A stretch of DNA of 64,000 nt. Origin: JAWKWA01 sp041397765. Its GTDB lineage: Bacteria > Pseudomonadota > Alphaproteobacteria > Rhizobiales > Hyphomicrobiaceae. Positions within the stretch are counted from its first letter, which is position 1; every line of letters begins with the position of its first letter. The DNA is taken from NCBI GenBank assembly GCA_041397765.1, contig JAWKWA010000016.1:1-64000 (forward strand). Reading direction: 5' to 3'. The notes below the pieces were generated by a model. That model was not told the DNA's origin. It was given only the letters and a program-made list of their open reading frames with translations, and searched no databases. The translations under genes were made by a program, and so were the position numbers. Below, in pieces: positions 44,058 through 54,832 of this stretch.

Positions 44058-44172
44058 TCGCCGGGAAACTCCCTGGCGGGGCGGGATACTAGTCCATGAT
44101 CGGGCAGCAGGGAACGGGGAGGTTGCAGCCTGGCGCGCGCCCTCGCCGCTGCCTCGGGCCGACATCTCGCAG

Positions 44173-45369
44173 TCAGGCGCGACGGCGCAGGCCAGTTGCG
44201 GGTGGAGGGCGGTGGACAGGCGAGGGGCGCTGGCGGACCACGGCAGTCGGCTCACCTCTGGCCGAGGTTTCCATCGCGCCCGCCTGCCGGATCAGCCGGC
44301 GGCTGCGGCGCACCTCCCGCACGATGTTGAAGATGCCGGCGGCGACGATGAGCCCCATGCCGACGAAGCTGAAGAGCGCCGGCACCTCGCCGAATACCAG
44401 ATAGCCGGCAATCGTCGCCCATAGCATGGCGGTGTATTCGAAGGGGGCGACGACGCTCGATTCGCCGAGCCGGTAGCCCTGCGCGAGGCAATAGAAGCCG
44501 ATCGCCGAGATCACCCCGGTCGCCGACATCAGGCCGAGATCATAGGCGGTCGGCATCACCCAGGCCCGCGCCATGAAGGCAAGGCTCGGATGGCTCGGCT
44601 CGCCGGGCACGCCGCCGTGCAGGACGAGGCCGAGCCCGCCGCTGATGCCCAGATACATGAGCATGGAATAGAACGACATCGCGCCGCCCGAGTCGGTCCG
44701 CCCGAGCGTGCGCGCGACCAGCGAGTTGAAGGCGTAGAACACCGCCGAGAGAACGGCGACGAGGGCTGCCCAGTCGAACACCGTCGAGCCCGGACGGGTG
44801 ATGAGCAGCACGCCGATGAAACCGACGAGCACGGCGAGGCCGCGAAAGAGATCGATGCGGTCCTTGAGAATGACGGCCGAGAGCAGGGTGATCAGAAGGG
44901 GCGAGGAGAAGACGATCGCCACCACATCGGCGATCGGCAGGGCGGCCATGGCGACGTAGTAGGTGGTGAAGCAGCCGAAAGCGAGGGTGCCCCGCAGCAT
45001 GTGCATGCCGATCCGGCGGGTCGAGAGCGCCTGCAGACCCGAATCGAAAATGAGGATCAGGAAGACCAGCGGCAGCGCCACGACACTGCGCACGAAGACG
45101 AGCTGATGGACCGGATAGCCGCCGCTCAGCAGCTTGATGATGACATCCTGGAAGACGAATATGAAGACGCCGAAGGCGAGAAAAGCCATGCCTTCGCCGT
45201 TACGCTGGCCGACCGGCGGGCGCATGATTTCGGCGACGGCCGGGCGCGCCGCGCCGCGGCGGGCAGGCGGCGCCTCAACCGTGGCCGCATCGCCAGCCCC
45301 GGCCCGGCTTCTCCCGCCGATGCCGGTCCCCGCCATCGTTGTGATCGCCTCACCGCTGTTCACATCCAT
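44173..45369 (-). CDS. EamA/DMT family transporter
   Basis: 398 residues with about ten hydrophobic segments in two EamA repeats, e.g. FLAFGVFIFVFQDVIIKLLS (typical of this alphaproteobacterial branch), ADVVAIVFSSPLLITLLSA and YTAMLWATIAGYLVFGEVP near the end of the second repeat. The first ~58 residues are polar and Arg/Ala-rich, so translation may begin later, e.g. at the Met before AFLAFGV. The C-terminal tail is basic. It is an exporter of small molecules by family; the substrate is unknown. Single gene, reading toward the tRNA. Confidence 0.88.
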   Translation of the reverse strand: MDVNSGEAITTMAGTGIGGRSRAGAGDAATVEAPPARRGAARPAVAEIMRPPVGQRNGEGMAFLAFGVFIFVFQDVIIKLLSGGYPVHQLVFVRSVVALPLVFLILIFDSGLQALSTRRIGMHMLRGTLAFGCFTTYYVAMAALPIADVVAIVFSSPLLITLLSAVILKDRIDLFRGLAVLVGFIGVLLITRPGSTVFDWAALVAVLSAVFYAFNSLVARTLGRTDSGGAMSFYSMLMYLGISGGLGLVLHGGVPGEPSHPSLAFMARAWVMPTAYDLGLMSATGVISAIGFYCLAQGYRLGESSVVAPFEYTAMLWATIAGYLVFGEVPALFSFVGMGLIVAAGIFNIVREVRRSRRLIRQAGAMETSARGEPTAVVRQRPSPVHRPPPATGLRRRA

Positions 45370-45585
45370 CCTGCCACCCGCCGCCCAAGACCGCTCGCCT
45401 GCAATGGATCGCTCGCTCCCACATCAGGCATCGTGATCGCAGCGACAGGCGCCCCACTCGGAACGGGGACGCGGAGACAATCTAGTTCGCCGTAGCCGGC
45501 CGCGCGGGCGTGGCCCGGCGCGGCTGCTCGCCCGTCACGTAGGGCTGTCCGGCGCCGGCCGATGCCCATCGATCCGACTGCGCTC

Positions 45586-45618
45586 AATAAAGAAGGCCCT
45601 GTCGGGGGGAACAGGGCC
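45586..45618 (-). terminator. Factor-independent terminator, minus strand
   Basis: Minus-strand reading gives a perfect 8-bp stem GGCCCTGT/ACAGGGCC around an 8-nt loop, followed by the T-rich tail TTCTTTATTG. It would terminate transcripts from the small gene at 45831-45947, or from a longer readthrough product of it. Confidence 0.75.
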
Positions 45619-45830
45619 TCGAGTGGCAGAGGAGACTGCGAATTTCGTTCTTGTCGTTGCCGGCCGGAAGCAGCGGGACCGCTGGGGGGAGATCCGCACT
45701 GCCGAAGCCCGGCCGGAATGCTGGTCGACCCCAGGCGGCTCGGCGGGCGGTCCGGCGTCTCGCGCATCGCCGCGATCAGGTCGATGGCGCGGTCCCAGTC
45801 GAGACGGCCGTTGAGGGCGTCTTCTTGAGG

Positions 45831-45947
45831 TCAGCGGCTGCCAGCGAGGTCAGCGAGCCACTCCTCGCGGAAGATGCGTGCCGCCGCCTGACGCGCCAGC
45901 CCGACGGCCTCGGACCACTCGATCGGATTGATGTTCATCTCGGCCAT
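45831..45947 (-). CDS. Small hypothetical protein (38 residues), frame continues beyond TGA
   Basis: A 38-residue frame starting MAEMNINPIEWSEAVGLAR, with AAAGGA placed 9 nt before the ATG. It ends in TGA at 45831-45833. The same frame continues immediately with PQEDALNGRLDWDRAIDLIA, which has protein-like character, and a strong terminator follows at 45586-45618. I do not recognise the family. Either a 38-residue protein is made, or a longer gene has acquired a nonsense codon. The 45370-45830 interval shows no other gene. Confidence 0.45.
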   Translation of the reverse strand: MAEMNINPIEWSEAVGLARQAAARIFREEWLADLAGSR

Positions 45948-47168
45948 GTGCGTCGTCCTTTCATCGGGGGACGCTGCTCTCGGGGGAGGGCAGCGGCCCG
46001 CATGGGGGTGGCAAGCGCATCGGGAGGAGGGCCGATTCCAGGACGCAAAACCCTGATCAATGGAACCTACAGTCGTTTGACTCGACCAGACACGCTTGCC
46101 AGCTCGGTGCGGCCACGCATCGGCGCTGCCGCGAAACTTGGAATGAGAGGCCACCTCGGGCGTTCCTCCGTTCGACTTGGGCAATTCGGGCCCTTCCGGA
46201 TGACTGCCTGACGCCTGCTACCTGCCCGTCGTGGCTTCATCTGCCTTCTGCTGGGCGGCCTCTCCAACTCACGACGCAACCGAACGCAACCGAACTCAAC
46301 TCACGCGACCAACGCCACCAGACACAACCGACGCAGCGGAACACAACCGACGCAACCAGACGCCACGGAACGCAACCGACACAACCAGACACAACCGAAC
46401 GCAACTCACGCGACAAACGCCACCAGACGCAACCGACGCAACCCGACAAGACCGACGCAACCCGACAAGACGGGCGGACGACCCACGCGCCCGACGCCCG
46501 CGACACCACCAACGCAACCTGAGGAACTAGTGACTGACGTGGCTCGAGCCGGCGTGACATGCCTCGCCCGCCCTGCCGACACCCGATCTCGAACCATCAC
46601 GCGAACCGGGGAGGTGAACGCGACCGGGGGAACGTGAGCGCTAAACCGGGAACTCGACTTCGCCGAAACGCGAGCCCATACGCTCGACTTGGTGAGGCTG
46701 CCCGACGACTCCCAATCCCGCAAAGACCCTCGACAGAAACGCATGCGGGAAAACGCGAGACACCGGCATCGGCGAGACGCAACGCAACGGGACGCTACCG
46801 GGGTACGCAACGCGACTGGCACTGGCTGCGCGACTGGCGCTATGAACACGACTGACAAACCCTGCAGCGGAAGTTCCGTTCCCCTGAAGGACTGGCGCCG
46901 GCGGCGTGATACCAACTCGTGCCATCGGCTTTCCCTCTGGCTTCGTCCGCGCCAGCTCCGTCTACTTGCCGGCGCCGAACGAGAGGTAATTAACCTCCGC
47001 TCTGGGGCGAGCATATGAAGGGAATTGGGCGAAGCGGGGGTATTTGGCTAAAGGAACGTTCAGCTTTCTCCGGAAGCGGACGAAGTCGGCTGCGATGGGC
47101 GGCCGGCAAGCCTCTGAAATGGCGGAGATTTGCGGTTCCGGGGCCGCGCAGCCGATCAACCGTCGGGC
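45948..47168. other. 1.2-kb region without recognised genes
   Basis: No convincing gene on either strand. The first ~100 bp upstream of 45947 should hold the promoter of the small protein. The interval 46271-46519 is a T-depleted repeat tract. From 46560 to 46860 A/C/G-rich sequence with scattered CGAC, CGAAACG and ACGCAACG motifs continues but is less regular. Open frames across it encode Thr/Arg/Asn-rich or Val/Cys/Trp/Arg-rich strings that reflect the base composition rather than protein. Confidence 0.55.
46271..46519 (+). repeat. T-depleted degenerate minisatellite
   Basis: Made of degenerate ~10-bp units of type CGCAACCGAA/CGCAACCAGA. A higher-order repeat of ~110 bp is visible: CAACTCACGCGACCAACGCC near 46296 recurs as CAACTCACGCGACAAACGCC near 46408. 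Only three T residues occur on the plus strand in 249 nt. Not a gene by appearance. Confidence 0.7.
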
Positions 47169-48104
47169 TCAGCCGAGGGCAAGAAACAGGGCCGAGATGG
47201 TGATCGCGGCGAGCGCGGTGCCGAGCGCGACCGCGCCCGAGACGACCGCGACGGCGCGCTCGTAGCGGGCGGCGAACAGAAAGGCGTTGGCGCCGGTCGG
47301 GCAGGCGGCGAGCAGAACGACGACGCCAGCCGACACGGGCGGCAGCGCGAAAACGTGGAAGGCGAGCAGATAGGCGAGCGCCGGCATCAGGACGAGCTTC
47401 AGGAGCGTCACCAGCGCGACCGCCCGGAGCTGGCCGCGCACCTCGAAGCGGACGAGGCTCATGCCGAGCGCAAAGAGCGCACCGGGCACGGCGGCGCCAC
47501 CGAGCATGGAGATCATCCGGTCGGGGATGGCGGCGATGCCAAGACCGGTCGCACGCCAGAAAGAGCCGAGCACGACGCCGAGAATGACCGGGTTGAGGGC
47601 GAGGTCGCGGGCGAGCTCCCGCAAGCGGGGGGCGAGCGCGGCGCCCTTCTCGCGGATCGACCATTCGGCCTGCAAAGTCGCGATCAGCCAGAGCACCGGA
47701 GCGTGGAGCGCGATGACGAGGGCGAGCGGGGAGGCGGCCTCCTCGCCCCAATGAGCGAGGCCGAGCGGCAGGCCGAGCATCACCGTGTTGCCGAAGGAGG
47801 TCGCCATCGAGAGCGGCGCGGCATCGGCCATCGGGCGGGCGATCAGGCGGGACGTCGCAAGCGTGGTCGCCGCCCAGGTGAGCGCCATGGCGAGGAAGAA
47901 GCTGGCGAGCAGGGCGAAGGGCGCGACCGAGACGGGCGCCGCCGTCACTTGGGTGCGGAAGAGCAGCGCCGGCATGGCGATGGTGAAGATGAAATCGCCG
48001 AGCCCCTTGCCGGCCTCGGGCGCCAGCAGGCGGAGGCGCGCGGCGAGAAAGCCGAGGAGGATCAGGCCGAACACCGGCAGGACGGTCGAGAGGACGGAAG
48101 CCAT
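47169..48104 (-). CDS. AEC family transporter (auxin efflux carrier/malonate transporter type)
   Basis: 311 residues with about ten hydrophobic segments. The opening LSTVLPVFGLILLGFLAARL is typical of AEC transporters, as are FGNTVMLGLPLGL in the middle and the C-terminal half (VLLAACPTGANAFLFAARY), which repeats the first. Family members export or import organic anions such as malonate or auxin-like acids; the substrate here is unknown. It is preceded by eipA on the same strand with a 100-bp gap. Confidence 0.92.
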   Translation of the reverse strand: MASVLSTVLPVFGLILLGFLAARLRLLAPEAGKGLGDFIFTIAMPALLFRTQVTAAPVSVAPFALLASFFLAMALTWAATTLATSRLIARPMADAAPLSMATSFGNTVMLGLPLGLAHWGEEAASPLALVIALHAPVLWLIATLQAEWSIREKGAALAPRLRELARDLALNPVILGVVLGSFWRATGLGIAAIPDRMISMLGGAAVPGALFALGMSLVRFEVRGQLRAVALVTLLKLVLMPALAYLLAFHVFALPPVSAGVVVLLAACPTGANAFLFAARYERAVAVVSGAVALGTALAAITISALFLALG

Positions 48105-48204
48105 GGATCCTGGAGACGGGCTGGCAGTCGGGATCGGCGCGGGATACGCCGAGGCGTGAGGCGGCCATCGGATGGGCGGACGCAGAGCCTCGCCGCGCGA
48201 TGGG

Positions 48205-49527
48205 TCAGAACGGATTGATGGTGGGCTCGGGCGTGAACTTCAGGAAGCCGACATTGGCGCCGAGCCGGAGGCCGAGGCCGGAGCGGATCGGGGCGATGAC
48301 GACGTCGCCGTCGGTCACGACGGTCATGCCGACGCCGCCGATGAGGTAGGCCGAGCCGTCGGCGGCGGCGAAATGCTTGTAGAGCCCATCGACGCTCTTC
48401 AGGTTGTAGACCAGCATCATGGTGCGGCCGCCCTCGGCGCCGAGATCGTAGCCGAGTGTCGGGCCCTGCCAGTAGATGCGCTGGCTGCCGCCGCCGCGGG
48501 TGTGGATGCGGCCATTGCCGTAGCGCAGGCCGGCGATGACCGCGCCGCCGCCCTCGCTGCCGAGGATGAAGCCGTTGGGCCGGCCGAGCTGCTCGAAGGC
48601 ATGGCCGATGACGCTGGCGAGTTCGGTCGAGATGGTGCCGAAGAAGCCGCGGCCGGCCGCCTGGATCTCGGCGATGGAATAGGTCTCGAGCTCACCGGCG
48701 ACGCCATAGGGGGCGACATAGGTTTCCGTGCCGGCGGCACCCGGGGAAGGCTCGATGGTGGCGATGCCGTAGTCGGGATCGGGAAGGGCCTCGGTCTGCC
48801 AGGGCAGCGTCTCGGTCTTACTGCCGGCGTCCTTGCGCGCGGCCTTGGCGGTCGGCTCTTTGCCGGGCCTGGTGCCGGCCTCGGCCGTCTTTGGAACACC
48901 GGTCCCGGCGCCCGTGCCCTTCTTCGCCGTGCCGCCTTCGGTCGTCTCGGTGGTGGCCCCTGCGCTGGCGAGCGCGGATGCACCGGCACCTGCGATCTCG
49001 GAGTCCAGAATGGCGATGAGGCGGGTCCATTTGAGGCGGATGGCCGCCTTCAGCTCGATGCCCTGGGCGGCGAGGTCGTCGAGGCGGGCGCAATCGGGAC
49101 TGCTGGAGGATTCCTCGGTGCCGGCCGCCTCGATCTGGCCGATCAGCTCGTTGACGCGCTGGTCGGCGCCAAGAACGGTGGCATCGGTGACGGCCCGCTC
49201 GGCGACCACGCGCAATTCGCTCTCGGAAAGCCCGCGCTCCTCGCGCAGGACGCGCAGCTTCTCGTCGTATTGGGGAGCATAGAGCGCATTCAGCTCGCGC
49301 AGCGCCGCGCCGGCGCCGTCGATGAGCACGCCGAAATCCTCTGCCGTGCAGGTGGCGGCGCGGGCGTTCGGCGGCGACCATGCCGCGAGGCCGAAGACGA
49401 GCGAGAGCGCAAGGACGGCTGCCTGCGCCGCGCTGCCCGGCCGTCCCGATCCACCGTGCTGCCTGTTGGCTCCGATCCGCCATCTGCTCGCACGGGTCGC
49501 GAATGGGCGGGTGATGGCCGGAATCAC
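48205..49527 (-). CDS. eipA: EipA family (DUF1134) envelope protein
   Basis: The C-terminal ~170 residues match DUF1134/EipA, an exported beta-barrel-like protein needed for envelope integrity in Brucella: ETYSIAEIQAAGRGFFGTI, FEQLGRPNGFILGSEGGGA, the GSQRIYWQGPTLGYDLGA block and GLGLRLGANVGFLKFTPEP. An N-terminal signal peptide (VLALSLVFGLAAWSPPNARA) leads to an unusual ~240-residue helical and low-complexity region before the domain. The start is uncertain: GTG 49527 is the only common start codon between the repeat at 49517-49632 and the signal peptide. A much longer frame to 49752 would translate the repeat. Confidence 0.82.
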   Translation of the reverse strand: MIPAITRPFATRASRWRIGANRQHGGSGRPGSAAQAAVLALSLVFGLAAWSPPNARAATCTAEDFGVLIDGAGAALRELNALYAPQYDEKLRVLREERGLSESELRVVAERAVTDATVLGADQRVNELIGQIEAAGTEESSSSPDCARLDDLAAQGIELKAAIRLKWTRLIAILDSEIAGAGASALASAGATTETTEGGTAKKGTGAGTGVPKTAEAGTRPGKEPTAKAARKDAGSKTETLPWQTEALPDPDYGIATIEPSPGAAGTETYVAPYGVAGELETYSIAEIQAAGRGFFGTISTELASVIGHAFEQLGRPNGFILGSEGGGAVIAGLRYGNGRIHTRGGGSQRIYWQGPTLGYDLGAEGGRTMMLVYNLKSVDGLYKHFAAADGSAYLIGGVGMTVVTDGDVVIAPIRSGLGLRLGANVGFLKFTPEPTINPF

Positions 49528-49632
49528 AAGACCCACTAGCAAGCCTATGATTCTAGTGGATCTTCTGAAGCCGACAATTGAGAACGCACCTCGTGGCAAC
49601 CGGGGCGCAAGTGTCAAATTCGCTCCACTCGT
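49517..49632. repeat. Element C with a remnant of element B
   Basis: CGGAATCACAAGACCCACTAG matches the end of element B at 5127-5149. AAGCCTATGATTCTAGTGG through GTGTCAAATTCGCTCCACT matches element C at 5150-5243. It overlaps the likely eipA start, so it may supply that gene's leader. The 49633-49774 remainder has no gene. Confidence 0.72.
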
Positions 49633-49774
49633 GCTCATCCGCCGGCTCCCGAATTCGCGGCCCCGATCGCGGCGCCCGAGAGGCACCGTCCAGCTCGCGG
49701 GCCACATTGAAAGCGCCATCCGGGCGCCGTCAAGGCGGCAAGCCTGGCACATGCCCGATCCGCAGCCTTGGCGC

Positions 49775-51785
49775 TCAGGCCGCCTCGGCGACGCCGGCCG
49801 CCGCCAGCCGGGCGATGTCGGCCATGATGTCGTTGAGGCGGAAGTCCTTGGGCGTGTAGACGGCCGCCACGCCGAGGCCCTTCAGCAGCTCGGCATCCTC
49901 GGGCGGAATGATGCCTCCGACCACCACCGGCACATCGTCGAGGCCGGCCGCGCGCATCCGCTCCATGACCTCGCGTACCAGCGGGACGTGCGAGCCCGAG
50001 AGGATCGACAGGCCGACCAGATGCACGCCCTCCTCGAGCGCGGCATTGACGATCTGGGCGGGTGTCAGGCGGATGCCCTCGTAGACGACCTCCATGCCGC
50101 AGTCGCGCGCGCGGACCGCGATCTGCTCGGCGCCGTTGGAATGGCCGTCGAGACCGGGCTTGCCGACGAGCAGCTTCAGCCGGCGGCCGAGCCTCGCCGA
50201 TGCCGTCTCGACCTCGGCCCGCGCCGCGGCCATGTCGGAGGCGGCGCCCGCCGTCGCCTTGCCGAGCCCGGTCGGGGCACGATATTCGCCATAGACACGG
50301 CGCAGCACCGCTCCCCATTCGCCGGTCGTCACGCCGGCCCGGGCGCAGGCGATCGAGGACTCCATGACATTGCCGCCATCGCGGGCGACGCGCTCCAGAT
50401 CGGCGAGGGCGGCCGTCGCCGCGCTGCCGTCGCGGGCCTCGCGCCAGGCCTTCAGGCGGGCGACCTGCTCGGCCTCGACGCCCTCGGGAACGGTCAGGAT
50501 GGCGCCTTCGCCGGCCGAAAGCGGGGAGGGCTCGGATTCGACGTAGCGGTTGACGCCGACCACGACCTGCTCGCCGGCCTCGATGCGGGCGAGACGGGCG
50601 GTGTTGCTCTCGACGAGGGCGCGCTTCATGAGGTCGATGGCGGCGACGGCGCCGCCGGCCGCCTCGATGCGGGCGAGCTCGGCGCGGGCCGCTTCCTTCA
50701 GCTCCTCGACCTTCGCCTCGATCACCGCCGAGCCGTCGAATATGTCGCCATAATCGAGCAGGTCCGTCTCATAGGCGAGGATCTGCTGCATCCTCAGCGA
50801 CCATTGCTGATCGAAGGGCCGGGGCAGGCCGAGCGCCTCGTTCCAGGCGGGGAGCTGCACGGCGCGAGCGCGGGCGCGCTTCGAGCGTGACACCGAGCAT
50901 CTCGATCAGGATGCGATAGGGATTGTTCTCGGCCTGCTGCTCGGTGAGGCCGAGCGAGTTGACCTGCACGCCATAGCGGAACATGCGGAATTTCGGATCG
51001 GCGACGCCGTAGCGCTCCCGGGTGATCTCGTCCCACAGGGCGGTGAATGCGCGCATCTTGCAGATCTCGGTGACGAAGCGCAGCCCGGCATTGACGAAGA
51101 AGGAGATGCGGCCGACCACCGAGGGGAAGTCGGTATCGGCGATCTCGCCGGAGGCCTTCACCCGGTCGAGCACGGCGATGGCGGTCGCGAGCGCGAATGC
51201 GAGCTCCTGGACCGGCGTCGCCCCGGCCTCCTGCAGGTGATAGGAGCAGACATTGGTCGGGTTCCAGCGCGGCATCTCGCGGGTCGCGAAGACGATGGTG
51301 TCCTTGATCAGCTTCAGCGAGGGCTCGGGCGGGAAGACATAGGTGCCGCGCGAGAGATATTCCTTGATGATGTCGTTCTGGATCGTGCCGGTCAGGCGCT
51401 CGCGCGGCACACCCGCCTCGTCGGCGAGGGCGACGTAGAGCGCCAGAAGCCAGGCCGCCGAGGCGTTGATCGTCATCGAGGTGTTCATCTCGCCGAGCGG
51501 AATACCGGCGAAAAGCGTGCGCATGTCGCCGATATGGGAGACGGGCACGCCGACCTTGCCGACCTCGCCGCGGGCGAGCTCGTGGTCGCTGTCGTAGCCG
51601 GTCTGGGTCGGCAGATCGAAGGCAATGGAAAGCCCGGTCTGCCCCTTGGCGAGATTGCGCCGGAAAAGCGCGTTCGAGGCCGCAGCCGTCGAATGGCCGG
51701 CATAGGTGCGGAACAGCCAGGGCTTGTCGGGCGCCACTGCCCTGCCAGCCGATTGCCCGTGCGTGCCCGTCTTCGCCTTCGTCAT
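49775..51785 (-). pseudogene. ecm: Ethylmalonyl-CoA mutase, one frameshift as sequenced
   Basis: B12-dependent mutase converting ethylmalonyl-CoA to methylsuccinyl-CoA. From ATG 51785 the large-subunit domain is readable (PWLFRTYAGHSTAAASNALF, IAFDLPTQTGYDSDHELARG, MNTSMTINASAAW, ENNPYRILIEMLGVTL) in one frame to about 50884. It resumes in another frame as SKRARARAVQLPAWNEALGL, through the B12-binding domain (LVGKPGLDGHSNGAEQIAVRA, LSILSGSHVPLV), to a stop at 49775. The junction reads ACGCTCGAAG where ACGCTCTCGAAG is expected, a 2-bp loss in a CTCTC run. Repaired length is ~670 residues, the family norm. With ccr and mcd nearby this is Ecm (MeaA) rather than methylmalonyl-CoA mutase. Confidence 0.88.
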
Positions 51786-52019
51786 GTCGTCCTCGCCGCC
51801 AGTCGCCCGCGCCGCCTGCGGCAAGATCCTGCCGCGACGCACGTTTGCGTCGCACAGCCTAGTCCGCTCGTTTTGCAGTGCAACCGCTTCTTGAGGCCAA
51901 TGCTGCGGCGCCGGGGGCGGAGCCGCTGCGTGTCCACACGCTCAGCTCACGAGGAGGCGGTCGCGCAACCGACGCCCGGCAGGTGATTCGCGGAAGAAAG
52001 GGCTTCGCTCGCCGACGCC

Positions 52020-52361
52020 TCAGCGCCGGCTGGAGGCGAGGCGCGAGAAGGCCACGATCAGCAGGCCGCCGATGATCAGGCCGGTGGCGGTGGCGATGGT
52101 CGTCCAGGCGATCTGGTTGAGCACGGAGGGCGAGCTCGCCGCCGCGAGCCGGACGGCCCCGAAGGAGGCCGAGAAACCGAGCTTCTGGAAAAGGAGATTG
52201 GAAGCCAGCGTCGTCGCCATCAGGACCGGCGGGAAGAGCAGCACGATCACCTTGTTCTCGACATTCTCGCGCAGTGCGAAGGTACCGATGGCGGCCATGA
52301 TGGCGATCAACCAGAACATGGTCCGATCGGTGTCGAACAGGGTGACGATGTACTCGACCAT
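52020..52361 (-). CDS. Small membrane protein, unknown function
   Basis: 113 residues starting MVEYIVTLFDTDRTMFWLI, with three hydrophobic stretches at about 15-30, 38-58 and 85-105. GGGGAA precedes the chosen ATG at 52361 by about 8 nt; an in-frame ATG 18 bp upstream also exists. I do not recognise a family. It lies between ecm and the GlsB-like gene on the same strand. Confidence 0.65.
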   Translation of the reverse strand: MVEYIVTLFDTDRTMFWLIAIMAAIGTFALRENVENKVIVLLFPPVLMATTLASNLLFQKLGFSASFGAVRLAAASSPSVLNQIAWTTIATATGLIIGGLLIVAFSRLASSRR

Positions 52362-52514
52362 GGCACGCATTCCCCGCAAGCGGCCGCAACGAGGCGGCGA
52401 CCGTAGATCGGGACAATGCCATGAAAATCTTAGCGGAGGCTTATCCCGGAACGATCCTCGCCGATCCCGGGAAGGGCGGACGCTGCGGCGCTCGAGGCCA
52501 CAGCGCCCAGCCTC

Positions 52515-52775
52515 TCAGCGTTTGACGAGACCGATGACGAACAAGAGGACGAGTGCGCCGATCAGCGAGGTGATGATCGCCGAGACGAACGGGCTGCCGA
52601 TGGCGACGCCGACGCCGAGCATGCCGAGCAGCCAGGTGCCGACGAACGCGCCGATCACGCCGACGATGATGTTGCCGATCAGGCCGAAGCCGCCACCCTT
52701 CATGATGAGGCCGGCGAGCCAGCCGGCAATGGCGCCGATGACGAGGAGAATGATCAGTCCCTGCAGGTCCGGCAT
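52515..52775 (-). CDS. GlsB/YeaQ/YmgE family stress-response membrane protein
   Basis: 86 residues with three hydrophobic, Gly-rich helices. LIILLVIGAIAGWLAGLI and the GGGFGLIGNIIVGVIGAFVG block are typical of the GlsB/YeaQ/YmgE (transglycosylase-associated) family. These are small inner-membrane proteins often induced by stress, of unknown mechanism. Full length and intact. Confidence 0.92.
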   Translation of the reverse strand: MPDLQGLIILLVIGAIAGWLAGLIMKGGGFGLIGNIIVGVIGAFVGTWLLGMLGVGVAIGSPFVSAIITSLIGALVLLFVIGLVKR

Positions 52776-53205
52776 CGGGTGTCTCCCTCAGATTGCCACG
52801 GCCGCCGAGTTTCGAGATGGGCTCGCCTCGCCTCTGCCGGCGCCGAGGCCGGCAGCGCAACCTCACTGGGCGAACCGAACCTGACCTCGAATGCGACCAA
52901 ACGAATCATATCACGAGCCCGGCGGGGCGTATCGTCCGAAACCATGCCGATGCTGCGCTGCAAAATCCGCTTGAAATCGACGGCATCCTGGCAGAGCATC
53001 CGGCGTGCAATGCAGCAGGGCCGGCGCGGCCGGTGCCGCAGCGCGAAGACCGGTCCGCCATCTGGCGTGGCGGGATCGGGCGCTCGGGAAGGGGCGGGCC
53101 GACAGGGGCCGGGCAGGCGTCGCGAGACCGGGGTGCTCGGACGCAAGGCCGATCCGGCTCCCGGCCGGGTCTCGTGGGACATCCATCGGACAGGGGAAAC
53201 AGGGC
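52776..53205. other. Divergent intergenic region upstream of ccr
   Basis: 430 bp between the GlsB-like gene and ccr. Open frames across it are arginine-rich shadows. It should contain promoters for both genes; around 52890-52925 it is locally A/T-richer (CAAACGAATCATATCACG). No confident regulatory motif identified. Confidence 0.4.
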
Positions 53206-54531
<1,326 letters not shown>

Positions 54532-54581
54532 CGGGGCCTCGCGGACGGCGGCGTCGGCGCGCCGGAACTGGAGCTGATCGG

Positions 54582-54613
54582 GGCGGTCCGGCGACGGGCC
54601 GCCCTTTCTCATT
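54582..54613 (+). terminator. Factor-independent terminator after ccr
   Basis: GGCGGTCC and GGGCCGCC form an 8-bp stem with one G-T wobble around the loop GGCGAC, followed by CTTTCTCATT. It lies 50 bp after the ccr stop, so ccr is probably monocistronic. The remainder up to 54832 should hold the promoter of the RTX gene. Confidence 0.65.
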
Positions 54614-54832
54614 GCCCGTTGTTTCCGTCAGGATCGGATCGCCCGACCGGAGCGAAAAATGGGTACTGGCACCTATTGACCGTGACGGTCGCGGCGCCCC
54701 ATCCTGAGCTTCCGCAAACAAAGACATGACCGAGCAGAGCGGGTCGGGGGAACGCCAAGGCGCTCCCGACGACACGACCTTGCTTGTCACTCGACCAGAC
54801 GGCTCGGTCAGCGACCAGGACGGAGGCATGCC

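Noticed and set aside
46237..47014. Open frames on both strands across the T-depleted tract
   Set aside because: Translations are repeats of Thr/Arg/Asn or Val/Cys/Trp/Arg that simply follow base composition; no starts or family features.
50769..51842. Two separate mutase subunit genes instead of one frameshifted ecm
   Set aside because: The junction reads through exactly in homologous sequence with a 2-bp gap, and Ecm is a single ~670-residue chain.
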